Shown one piece after another: positions 25,882 to 34,474 of a stretch of DNA of 48,858 bases. The translations under genes were made by a program, and so were the position numbers. Every line of letters starts with the position of its first letter. Positions within the stretch are counted from its first letter, which is position 1. This stretch comes from an uncultured Clostridia bacterium (GTDB lineage Bacteria; Bacillota; Clostridia; Christensenellales; CAG-314), in NCBI GenBank assembly GCA_947601445.1, contig CANQGD010000010.1, forward strand, positions 1-48,858, given 5' to 3'. The notes below the pieces were generated by a model. It made no database searches and was not told the DNA's origin. It was given only the letters and a program-made list of their open reading frames with translations.

Positions 25882-26976
25882 TCAAAAAGCCTTTGTCAGA
25901 TAGTCTTCGATAAACCCTTGTATGTTTCCGTCCATTACATCCGCCACGTTGGCGTTTTCGAAGTTGGTGCGGTGATCCTTGACCAAAGTGTAAGGACAGA
26001 ATACATAAGAACGAATTTGACTGCCCCATTCTATCTTTTTTATTTCACCTTTAATAGACGCGGCTTCTTCCATTTGCTCGCGTTCTTTTAGTTCGGCAAG
26101 TTTGCCGCGCAGCATATTCATGGCTTGTTCGCGATTTTGTATCTGACTGCGCTCGTTTTGGCAGGATACCACAATGCCCGTGGGAATATGCGTTATTCTT
26201 ATGGCGCTTTCCGTCTTGTTTACGTGCTGTCCGCCCGCACCGCTGCTGCGATAGGTGTCAATTTTCAAATCCTTGTCGTCGATAACTATTTCCGTATCGG
26301 TATCCAATTCGGGCATCACTTCCAATGAAGCGAAACTTGTATGTCGGCGTTTGTTGGCGTCGAAGGGAGAAATACGCACCAATCTGTGCACGCCTTTTTC
26401 CGCTTTAAGATAGCCGTATGCGTTTGCCCCCTCCACTTTGAAAGTAACGGATTTTATACCGGCTTCCTCGCCTTCAAGATAGTCCAATACGGTCAACTTG
26501 TACCCGCGCCGCTCGCAATAGCGAGTATACATTCGGTACAACATTTGAACCCAATCCTGCGCCTCGGTTCCGCCAGCACCCGCATGCAGCGTCAGAATGG
26601 CATTGTTTGAGTCAAATTTGCCGGAAAGCAACGTTTCTACATGCATTTCGTTGACGGCAGAGTCTATTGCGGATAGTTCTTCCGCGGTTTCCGCAAGCAT
26701 CGCCTCGTCTCCGTCGCACAATTCCAAAAGATCGCTTACGTCCGAAAGCCGTTTGCACAACTTTTCGTAAGAAGCAATTTTGTCCTCGATATTTTTGGCG
26801 CGCTGACTGACCTGCTGAGCGTTTTTCACGTCTCCCCAAAAATCCGGTTTGTGCTGTTGTTCCGCAAGCGAAGCCAATTCCTCGCGCAACTTGGGCAAAT
26901 TGAGACTCTCTCCGATACCCGTCAATTTGGAATTGAGTTCCTTGATATTCAGTTTCAGTTCGTCTATTTGTATCAT
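25882..26976 (-). CDS. prfB: Peptide chain release factor 2
   Basis: A 364-residue class I release factor recognising UGA and UAA. It carries the RF2 tripeptide SPF (203-205) in VRISPFDANKRRHTSFAS and the peptidyl-hydrolysis motif GGQ (248-250) in SSGAGGQHVNKTESA. The whole protein is one continuous frame: the programmed frameshift with an in-frame UGA near codon 25 that autoregulates RF2 in many bacteria is absent. It starts 1 nt after the secA stop. Confidence 0.97.
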   Translation of the reverse strand: MIQIDELKLNIKELNSKLTGIGESLNLPKLREELASLAEQQHKPDFWGDVKNAQQVSQRAKNIEDKIASYEKLCKRLSDVSDLLELCDGDEAMLAETAEELSAIDSAVNEMHVETLLSGKFDSNNAILTLHAGAGGTEAQDWVQMLYRMYTRYCERRGYKLTVLDYLEGEEAGIKSVTFKVEGANAYGYLKAEKGVHRLVRISPFDANKRRHTSFASLEVMPELDTDTEIVIDDKDLKIDTYRSSGAGGQHVNKTESAIRITHIPTGIVVSCQNERSQIQNREQAMNMLRGKLAELKEREQMEEAASIKGEIKKIEWGSQIRSYVFCPYTLVKDHRTNFENANVADVMDGNIQGFIEDYLTKAF

Positions 26977-26977
26977 A

Positions 26978-29908
26978 TTATTTGCGATTGTTGTTTACTT
27001 CGGAAATTTTTTGCAATTCCTTGTCCGACTTGCGTTGCCGACGCTTCATCGCGTAAATTTCCTGTTTGGTCATAGGTTTGTCGTTTTCCTGTTCGTCGCC
27101 ATCTTGCGGCGCTTGCTGCTGTTTTGCCAAATCCTTGGCATAGCAACAGTTTTTGTACTTTTTGCCGCTCCCGCAGGGACACGGACCGTTGAGTTTTTTC
27201 TCTGAATTTATGTTTTCGCGATTTTCTATCGCCTCGGGACGTATGCGGTAACGCATCAACCTGCGCAAAGCCTGAATTTTGATTTGTTCGTTGAGCGTTT
27301 CAAACATATCGAACGCTTCCTTTTTGTAAACGGAAAGCGGATCGTGCTGACCTATCGCCTGCAATCCCACGCCCTTACGCAAGTCGTCCAGAGCGTCGAT
27401 ATGGTCCATCCACAGCGAATCGAGACTGCGCAACAGCATGTCACGCTCCAACTGATGATAAACCAAAGCGCCGCGCTCGCCCGCTTCGTTAAGCCTGTCG
27501 TTGAAAAACTTTGTCAAACGGTCGGCAAGTTTGTCGCAAACATAACGCGCGCTTACCAAATCGTCTTTTGTAACCAATTCGGCGCCGTCTTCGTTTATAA
27601 AGAATCCGTTCAGTACTTTATTGACCTTTTCCAAGTCCCATTCGGCGACGTTTTCGTTGCTGTCGCACGCCTCCGCCAATGCGTAACGCGCATAGTCGGG
27701 AACCATTTTGAGAATATCTTCGTGAACGTCGTCGTTGTCCATTATGCGGTCGCGTTCGCCGTATATAATCTTGCGCTGGCGATTGTTGACGTCGTCATAC
27801 TGCAAGACATTTTTGCGCGCGGAGAAATGCATACCCTCTATACGTTTTTGCGCGCTTTCCACAATGCGCGTTATCATACGCGACTCAATTGGCAAGTCGT
27901 CGCCCATTTTCATAAAGGTCATTACCCGTTGCAAAGTGTCGCCGCCGAAAATTCGAATCATATCATCCTCTGCCGACACAAAAAACATACTTGCGCCGGG
28001 GTCTCCCTGACGTCCGGCACGCCCGCGCAACTGATCGTCTATACGACGAGCCTCGTGACGTTCGGTACCTATGACAAACAAACCGCCCGCGTCCAAAACT
28101 TTTTGTCTGTTCTGTTTGAACTCCTCGGCATATTTGTCATAAATTTCACGGTAAATCCTTTGACATTCCGCCGCAAACGCGTCTTCCGCGGAATCTCCGA
28201 GTGCAAGCTCCAACGCTTCGCGTACCTTTTGTTCCGCTATCGCTCCGTCTTTTTCCGTTTGACGGTAGCGTTGTTTCATAACTCGGCGAAATTCCTCTTT
28301 TGCCAACGGCAACGGATCGCCGCCGCCCAACAGTATATCCGTACCGCGCCCCGCCATATTGGTGGCAATTGTTATATTGCCAGGCATACCTGCCTTGGCA
28401 ATGGCAAGCGCTTCCTTTTCTTCATCCGACTTTGCATTCAACAAAGTTACCACTTCTTTGTTTGTTACGCCCATATCTTTGAGCCTGCGCGCAAGGGCTA
28501 TGCTCTTTTCCACGCTGGTAGTACCGACAAGCACGGGTTGACCATGTTCATGACATTCTTTGATTTTGTTTACTATGGCTTTAAGTTTTGCCTCGGTAGT
28601 TCTGTAAAATTGATCTTCGTAGTCAATACGGATTACCGGTCGGTTGGTGGGAATAACCACAACGTCGACGTTGTAGATAGTGTTAAATTCTTTTTCCTCC
28701 GTCTTGGCGGTACCCGTCATTCCGCTCATCTTGTGATAAAGACGGAAATAATTTTGCAAAGTTATGGTCGCGACGGTTTTATCTTCCGACTGAATGGTAA
28801 CGTTTTCCTTTGCCTCTATCGCCTGATGCAATCCGTTACTGAAACGTCTGCCCTCCATTTTACGTCCGGTAAAGTTGTCGACAATGATAACTTTCCCCTT
28901 TTCCACAATATAATCGACGCTTTTTTTCATCAAAGCGTGCGCGCGTAAAGCGTTGTTTATATAATGGTTTATCTCGGAATTTTCCGGCGAAGACAGATTT
29001 TCCACTTTGTAATACAGTTCCGCCTTTTTAACACCACGATCCGTCAGTCGCACGCTGTTGTTTTTTTCATCCACAACGTAGTCGCCGTTGGGCTTTTCGT
29101 CGGAGGAACTTTTACCCAAGCGCGCAAAAGGACCGCTATCTTCTCCTTCGATGTTCCCCTCCGTGTCAACGTTGGTAGACTTTTGCAATCTGATGACAAA
29201 GTCGCGTGCGCGAATATATTCGCCTCCCGGCTTGTCGCCCCTGCCGGAAATGATAAGCGGAGTACGCGCCTCGTCTATCAAAATACTGTCCACCTCGTCA
29301 ATTATGACAAAGTTTAACCCGCGTTGTACGCGCTGCGAACGGGAAGTGACCATGTTGTCGCGCAAATAGTCGAAACCGAATTCGCTGTTGGTGCCGTATG
29401 TTATGTCCGCACGATAGGCATTGTATTTATCCTCGAAAGATTGTTGACTCAGAGTTACGCCGACCGTCAATCCCAAAAAACGGAACACCTGCCCCATCCA
29501 CTCCATATCGCGCTTGGCAAGATATTCGTTGACGGTAACTATGTGAACTCCGTTTCCCGTCAGTGCGTTGAGGTATGCGGGAAGCGTTTCCGTAAGCGTT
29601 TTGCCTTCGCCCGTCGCCATTTGGCAAATACGACCTTGGTGCAGAGCGATTCCGCCCATTACCTGCACGTCGAAATGCCGTTGTCCCAAAGTGCGGCGCG
29701 CCGCCTCGCGGCATATTGCATAAGCGTCCGGGAGCAAATCGTCCAACGAGGTTCCGCCGTTGTATCTGTCTTTCAGAATTTGCGTTTGCCCCGCAAGTTC
29801 CGCGTCTGTCATTACGGAATAATATTTTTCTTTTTCGTTGACCTGCTTACCTATTTTTTTGAGCTTTTTCAACGCTCCGGCATTTGCCCTGCCGTAATTT
29901 TCTTTCAT
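26978..29908 (-). CDS. secA: Protein translocase ATPase SecA
   Basis: A 976-residue motor of the Sec pathway at the membrane. Walker A is QMATGEGKTLT, the DEAD-type motif II is VIIDEVDSILIDEARTPLI, and later motifs include GMTGTAKTEEKEF, VLVGTTSVEKS, NMAGRGTDILLGGG and ERHEARRIDDQLRGRAGRQGDPG. The C-terminal zinc site CPCGSGKKYKNCC is intact and is followed by a further 45-residue charged tail. The preprotein cross-linking domain has an insert of about 40 residues (near 240-285). It lies 3 nt after comF. Confidence 0.97.
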   Translation of the reverse strand: MKENYGRANAGALKKLKKIGKQVNEKEKYYSVMTDAELAGQTQILKDRYNGGTSLDDLLPDAYAICREAARRTLGQRHFDVQVMGGIALHQGRICQMATGEGKTLTETLPAYLNALTGNGVHIVTVNEYLAKRDMEWMGQVFRFLGLTVGVTLSQQSFEDKYNAYRADITYGTNSEFGFDYLRDNMVTSRSQRVQRGLNFVIIDEVDSILIDEARTPLIISGRGDKPGGEYIRARDFVIRLQKSTNVDTEGNIEGEDSGPFARLGKSSSDEKPNGDYVVDEKNNSVRLTDRGVKKAELYYKVENLSSPENSEINHYINNALRAHALMKKSVDYIVEKGKVIIVDNFTGRKMEGRRFSNGLHQAIEAKENVTIQSEDKTVATITLQNYFRLYHKMSGMTGTAKTEEKEFNTIYNVDVVVIPTNRPVIRIDYEDQFYRTTEAKLKAIVNKIKECHEHGQPVLVGTTSVEKSIALARRLKDMGVTNKEVVTLLNAKSDEEKEALAIAKAGMPGNITIATNMAGRGTDILLGGGDPLPLAKEEFRRVMKQRYRQTEKDGAIAEQKVREALELALGDSAEDAFAAECQRIYREIYDKYAEEFKQNRQKVLDAGGLFVIGTERHEARRIDDQLRGRAGRQGDPGASMFFVSAEDDMIRIFGGDTLQRVMTFMKMGDDLPIESRMITRIVESAQKRIEGMHFSARKNVLQYDDVNNRQRKIIYGERDRIMDNDDVHEDILKMVPDYARYALAEACDSNENVAEWDLEKVNKVLNGFFINEDGAELVTKDDLVSARYVCDKLADRLTKFFNDRLNEAGERGALVYHQLERDMLLRSLDSLWMDHIDALDDLRKGVGLQAIGQHDPLSVYKKEAFDMFETLNEQIKIQALRRLMRYRIRPEAIENRENINSEKKLNGPCPCGSGKKYKNCCYAKDLAKQQQAPQDGDEQENDKPMTKQEIYAMKRRQRKSDKELQKISEVNNNRK

Positions 29909-29911
29909 ATT

Positions 29912-30670
29912 TCACTCCTGTTGATTTTCGTAATCGAAGTTTTCTTTACGCGAAGCGACCGTAAGCGCCACAACCGACTGTGCTCCGTGATTTTTTAACA
30001 CTTTGGCACATTCGTTTATCGTTGCGCCCGTTGTTTTGACATCGTCGATAAGCAATACTTTTTTGCCTTTGACATCCGATTTTGGAGCAAGACGGTAACT
30101 GCCGACCAAATTGGTTTTTCTGTCCGTTTTGGACAATTTTTCCTGCGGTTCGGTCTCTCTTATTTTTACTATCGTTTCGCACAATAAATTTTCACATTCA
30201 AGTATATCACAAAAGGCTTCCGCAAGCAACTGCGCTTGATTGTAACGACGCTTTTTCAGTGAATTGCGTGAAATGGGCGCAAAAGTCACCAAATCATATT
30301 GCAACTGTTCTCGCCGAGCCGCAAATACCAAATAGCGCGCAAACACTTCCGCATACGCACCGCAATTGTTGAACTTCATATCGAGAATAGCGTCACGTAC
30401 GGCGCCGTCATAACAAAATGGCGAATATGCTCTGTCGAAGTACGTTTTGTCAAACGAACAATTTCCGCAATAATCTTCTTCTCCGTCCAATGCTACGCCG
30501 CACCGCTTGCACGTTTTGCCGTTGTTGAACGTGACGCGTTTGAGACATTCGGGACAAAATCCGAGTTCGTCGAATACATCTCTGCCGCAAATCATACAGC
30601 GAAAATCTACGGGAGCGAACAATTGCGTAAGTCGCCGTTTTATTTTACAGATTCTATTCTTCATCCTCAT
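29912..30670 (-). CDS. comF: ComF family phosphoribosyltransferase-like protein
   Basis: A 252-residue protein with an N-terminal zinc finger (CMICGRDVFDELGFCPEC, then CKRCG and CGNC) and a C-terminal PRTase-type domain whose PRPP loop is VLLIDDVKTTGATINECA. ComFC homologues act with a ComFA helicase in DNA uptake; no comFA is present here, but recD2 immediately upstream (overlap 17 nt) links it to DNA processing. Start at 30670 is the longest; an internal ATG 6 nt later is equally possible. Confidence 0.9.
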   Translation of the reverse strand: MRMKNRICKIKRRLTQLFAPVDFRCMICGRDVFDELGFCPECLKRVTFNNGKTCKRCGVALDGEEDYCGNCSFDKTYFDRAYSPFCYDGAVRDAILDMKFNNCGAYAEVFARYLVFAARREQLQYDLVTFAPISRNSLKKRRYNQAQLLAEAFCDILECENLLCETIVKIRETEPQEKLSKTDRKTNLVGSYRLAPKSDVKGKKVLLIDDVKTTGATINECAKVLKNHGAQSVVALTVASRKENFDYENQQE

Positions 30671-32930
30671 CCTGCGAAGCCGACACCGAACCGAAAAATC
30701 GGCGATATACTTCGTTTTCTTCCCTTAAAAACCTACACAAATTGGTAGTACGCGCCGCGACGTAATTGTTGTGAACCATCAAGGCGAGAATCTTTTTGCT
30801 TCCCACCAAAACCACCGCGCGTTTTGCACGCGTGATCGCGGTATAAAGCAGATTTTTGTTGATTATCGTGGGCGGACCGCTGACAAGAGGAACAACCACA
30901 ACTTCGAATTCGCTTCCCTGACTTTTGTGTATTGTGATTGCATAAGCAAGTTGTAGATCGGTTAGTTGCTGTTCGTTGTACGTGGCGAGTCGATTGTCGT
31001 CAAACTGAACTTCGAGTATACCGTTGGCTCGATCTATTCGGCGTACAAAACCTATATCGCCGTTGAATACTCCCTGACCGTCCGTTATTGTACCCTCCGC
31101 ATTGAAGCGCACATAAGGAAGTTCGTAGTTGTTTACCGTTTGCATAACTCTGTCGCCTTCGCGCAAAACGTTCCTGCCGACATTTAATTCGTTTTTGCCG
31201 AAAATACGGGGATTTAACGTTTGTTGAAGACGCAAATTGAGATTTTCCACGCCGGCAACGCCGCTTTTCAATGCCCCCAACACTTGAATTTCGGATGACG
31301 GCAATCCCGTAAACTTGGGCAACCTGGCGGAAACCAAATCCACTACCGTATCCGACACCTGTTGAAAATCGTTGTAATTCATCACGAAAAAATCGCGACT
31401 TTTGTTGTTGATTTCCGGCATCTTGCCCTTGTTGATAAGATGCGCGTTGGTAACTATCAAACTGTCCTCTGATTGACGGTATATATGCGTCAGATAGCGT
31501 ATTTCGATAACTCCGCTTCGAATTATATCCGCAAGGACGTTTCCCGCACCTACGCTCGGAAGTTGATCTTTGTCCCCGACCAACACCAGACGAGTACCGT
31601 TTTCGAGGGCGGAAAGCAAACTGTGCATCACCGAAACATCCACCATGGAAAGCTCGTCCACTATAACAACATCGCATGGAAGGGTATTCATACGATTGTA
31701 TTTGAATTGCAATCTGTCTCCGTGTACTTCGAATCCCAACAAGCGGTGGATTGTCTTGGCGTCGCTGCCCGTGGATTGAGCAAGACGTTTCGCCGCTCTT
31801 CCCGTAGGCGCACAAAACTCTATGCGCATTCCGTGGGAGGATAAAATTTCCGCAATACACTTTATAATCGTGGTTTTGCCCGTTCCCGGACCGCCCGTAA
31901 TAACCGTAACTCCGTTTATAAGCGCAGACTTGACCGCACCCAGCTGTCCCGCATGAAAAGAGATGTCGTTCACCTTTTCAAATTGTGTTATAAGACTGTC
32001 GGCATCCACCAGAACTCTGCGTGCGTCACGGTTTAACGCAATCAGGCGAGCCGCGATTGCTTTTTCCAATTTGTAGTATTTTACAAGAGAAATGCACCGC
32101 TGACCTTCCACATCAAAAGTTTTTACGGTGGGTTCCAAAACAAGCTTTGTAACGGTATCCTCAACCAATTGTCCGTATTGGGATAAATCCACTTCCAACA
32201 AATTCGAACAACAGGAAATCAAATCTTCGAAAAGCAGATAGGTATTGCCTTGTTTTTCCGCCGCTTCTTTCAGCTCGTAAACGATGGCGGCACGAACGCG
32301 AAACTCGCTTATCGCCTCTATACCCATGCTTTGCGCAATCTTGTCGGCGGTTAAAAAACCCACTCCGTCTATGTCGTCTATCAAACGGTAAGGATTTGCA
32401 AGCACCAGCGATTTTGTTTCGGATTTGTAAATATTGTAAATTTTGACGGCAAGGTTTACCGTTATACCGTAGCTCTGCAAAAACATTATCTGTTCCTGCA
32501 TTTGTTTAAGTTCCGCCACGGCATTGGCAATATCCATCGCCTTCTTTTGCGAAATACCTTTGACTTTGGTGAGCAACATGGGATTGTGCTCGATAACGCC
32601 GAAAGTATCGTTTCCGAACATATTGTAAATATTGTTGGCAGTTACCTCGCCCACGCCTTTGATCAGTCCGCTTCCGAGGTATTTGATAATGCCCGCTTTG
32701 GAAGTGGGATCGCACACCGTGTAACTTTCAACCGCAAGCTGCTCTCCGTATCTGCTGTGTACCGAAACCTTGCCCGTGGCATTTAATACCGCCCCCACCG
32801 AAAGCGTGGGGAAAGTGCCGACGCAAGTCAAATCTTCGCCGTCGGTGGTTTCCAGATTAAGTACGGTGTATCCGTTTTCTTCGTTTCGGAATACGATTGC
32901 CGAAACGGTGCCTTTTACAGTAAGTTCCAA
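30654..32930 (-). CDS. recD2: RecD2-type ATP-dependent DNA helicase
   Basis: A 758-residue SF1B 5'-3' helicase acting in replication-fork and repair processes outside RecBC. The N-terminal OB-like region (TVSAIVFRNEENGYTVL) precedes tandem helix-hairpin-helix segments (GLIKGVGEVTANNIY, LLTKVKGISQKKAMDIA), then Walker A VITGGPGTGKTT, Walker B VIVDELSMVD, GDKDQLPSVGAG, and the C-terminal ITIHKSQGSEFEVVVVP and LLYTAITRAKRAVVLVG motifs. Second gene of the metK operon, 2 nt after metK. Confidence 0.95.
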   Translation of the reverse strand: MELTVKGTVSAIVFRNEENGYTVLNLETTDGEDLTCVGTFPTLSVGAVLNATGKVSVHSRYGEQLAVESYTVCDPTSKAGIIKYLGSGLIKGVGEVTANNIYNMFGNDTFGVIEHNPMLLTKVKGISQKKAMDIANAVAELKQMQEQIMFLQSYGITVNLAVKIYNIYKSETKSLVLANPYRLIDDIDGVGFLTADKIAQSMGIEAISEFRVRAAIVYELKEAAEKQGNTYLLFEDLISCCSNLLEVDLSQYGQLVEDTVTKLVLEPTVKTFDVEGQRCISLVKYYKLEKAIAARLIALNRDARRVLVDADSLITQFEKVNDISFHAGQLGAVKSALINGVTVITGGPGTGKTTIIKCIAEILSSHGMRIEFCAPTGRAAKRLAQSTGSDAKTIHRLLGFEVHGDRLQFKYNRMNTLPCDVVIVDELSMVDVSVMHSLLSALENGTRLVLVGDKDQLPSVGAGNVLADIIRSGVIEIRYLTHIYRQSEDSLIVTNAHLINKGKMPEINNKSRDFFVMNYNDFQQVSDTVVDLVSARLPKFTGLPSSEIQVLGALKSGVAGVENLNLRLQQTLNPRIFGKNELNVGRNVLREGDRVMQTVNNYELPYVRFNAEGTITDGQGVFNGDIGFVRRIDRANGILEVQFDDNRLATYNEQQLTDLQLAYAITIHKSQGSEFEVVVVPLVSGPPTIINKNLLYTAITRAKRAVVLVGSKKILALMVHNNYVAARTTNLCRFLREENEVYRRFFGSVSASQDEDEE

Positions 32931-32932
32931 GT

Positions 32933-34123
32933 TTACTCCCGATTCAGATATTTTTTGAGATCGTCTACCTTATCCAATTGTTCCCAAACAAATTCGTTTC
33001 TGCCGAAATGACCGTAGCATGCCGTTGCTTTATAAATGGGACGTTGCAGCTGAAAACGATCTATTATGGCGCGGGGACGAAGATCGAACTCTTCGGAAAT
33101 TATTTCAGCCAGCGCCGAATCGGACACTTTGCCTGTGCCGAAAGTGTTTACGTCGATACTTACCGGCTTGCTGCGACCGATTGCATAGCTGACTTGCAAC
33201 TGAATTTTTTGCGCCAATCCTGCCGCGACTATATTTTTGCAAATATAACGCGACATATATGTTGCCGAACGGTCCACTTTTGTAGCGTCTTTGCCCGAGA
33301 AAGCTCCGCCGCCGTGGGCACAATATCCGCCATAGGTATCCACGATTATTTTGCGCCCCGTAAGACCGCTGTCCGCAGCAGGACCGCCGATTTCAAATCG
33401 GCCCGTCGGATTTATATAATATTTGGTTTCTTCATCTAACAGTTCGAGCGGCACCACTTCGCGTATAACGCGATTTATCATATCGCGGGCGATAGTTGCA
33501 CTGTCCACATTGGAACCGTGTTGCGTGGATAGCACGATCGTATCTACGCGGTATGGCTTGCCATATTCGTCATACTCTATAGTAACCTGGCACTTGCCGT
33601 CCGGGCGCAGATAATCGATTTCACCGGATTTGCGCACTTCGGCGAGCCTGCGGCTTATTTTTTGAGCCAAAGTTATTGCCATGGGCATATATTCCGGCGT
33701 TTCATCACAGGCATAGCCGAACATCATACCTTGATCGCCCGCTCCGTATAGGTCGAGGATTTCTCCGCGATCGCGATACTCGTCGGAACGATCCACACCG
33801 AGAGCTATATCCGGCGATTGCTTGTCGAGAGAAATGATGACTCCGCAACTGTCGGCGTCGAAACCGAATTTTGCGCGCGTATAGCCGATCTCTCGCACCG
33901 TGTCGCGCACGATCTTTACATAGTCTACCACAGCGGTTGTGGTAATCTGCCCCATAACGAATACCGTACCCGTACATACTACCGTTTCGCATGCGACGCG
34001 CGCGTCGGGGTCCAACGTAAGTATAGCGTCCAATATCGCATCGGAAATTTGGTCGCACATCTTGTCGGGATGCCCCTCCGTCACGCTTTCGGAAGTGAAA
34101 AATCTGTGTTTGTTGTTTTTCAT
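32933..34123 (-). CDS. metK: S-adenosylmethionine synthetase
   Basis: A 396-residue cytosolic enzyme making SAM from methionine and ATP. Signature motifs: [20 protein letters not shown] at the start, [12 protein letters not shown], and [17 protein letters not shown]. The ATG at 34123 follows AAGGAG; upstream in-frame codons belong to the riboswitch. It heads the seven-gene operon and is controlled by the SAM-I riboswitch. Confidence 0.98.
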   Translation of the reverse strand: MKNNKHRFFTSESVTEGHPDKMCDQISDAILDAILTLDPDARVACETVVCTGTVFVMGQITTTAVVDYVKIVRDTVREIGYTRAKFGFDADSCGVIISLDKQSPDIALGVDRSDEYRDRGEILDLYGAGDQGMMFGYACDETPEYMPMAITLAQKISRRLAEVRKSGEIDYLRPDGKCQVTIEYDEYGKPYRVDTIVLSTQHGSNVDSATIARDMINRVIREVVPLELLDEETKYYINPTGRFEIGGPAADSGLTGRKIIVDTYGGYCAHGGGAFSGKDATKVDRSATYMSRYICKNIVAAGLAQKIQLQVSYAIGRSKPVSIDVNTFGTGKVSDSALAEIISEEFDLRPRAIIDRFQLQRPIYKATACYGHFGRNEFVWEQLDKVDDLKKYLNRE

Positions 34124-34160
34124 ACGTTCTCCTTTGTTACCTATCGCATAACGAGCCGAT

Positions 34161-34191
34161 AAAAAAGCGCCTTGTATGTGACAAGACGCGC
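34161..34191 (-). terminator. SAM-I riboswitch terminator
   Basis: Stem GCGTCTTGT/ACAAGGCGC with a 5-nt loop, then six U, between the aptamer and the metK ribosome binding site. Confidence 0.9.
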
Positions 34192-34208
34192 AAATGCTCT
34201 TTCGCGGT

Positions 34209-34303
34209 CCCATCTTTCGATTTTCATCGCGGAATTTAGCACCTAACAATATTTTAGGTTGCTGTGACTTCACAGAGTCCGTCTCTCCGTCACTCTCGAT
34301 AGG
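34209..34303 (-). ncRNA. SAM-I (S-box) riboswitch
   Basis: The minus strand shows the S-box consensus: P1 CCTATC pairing with GATGGG, AGAGTGACGGAGAGAC, the GTGAAGTCACAGCAACC segment, and TTAGGTGCTAAATTCC followed by GATGAAAATCGAAAGATG. With SAM bound the downstream terminator should form and stop transcription before metK. Confidence 0.95.
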
Positions 34304-34311
34304 TTATGATT

Positions 34312-34340
34312 ATTTTACCACCGCTTAGCCTTATTGTCAA
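34312..34340 (-). promoter_or_regulatory. Promoter of the metK operon
   Basis: -35 TTGACA (34340-34335), 17-bp spacer, -10 TAAAAT (34317-34312). The predicted start site lies at the base of riboswitch P1. Confidence 0.85.
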
Positions 34341-34474
34341 GAATATATTGTGCTTACGCAAAACCTCGATAAAATAAATACAAAGAAAAACTTAAATAAA
34401 TAAACCTCGCCGTCTTTACAAATTTAATTAATCTCTCTATTTCTCTTTTTGCTGTCAATGTCCGTAAATCTCGG

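Noticed and set aside
27284..28948. 554-codon open frame on the plus strand
   Set aside because: It is antisense to secA, whose motifs and length are unambiguous.
34124..34273. Longer N-terminus for MetK
   Set aside because: This stretch is the SAM-I riboswitch and terminator; the conserved protein starts at 34123.
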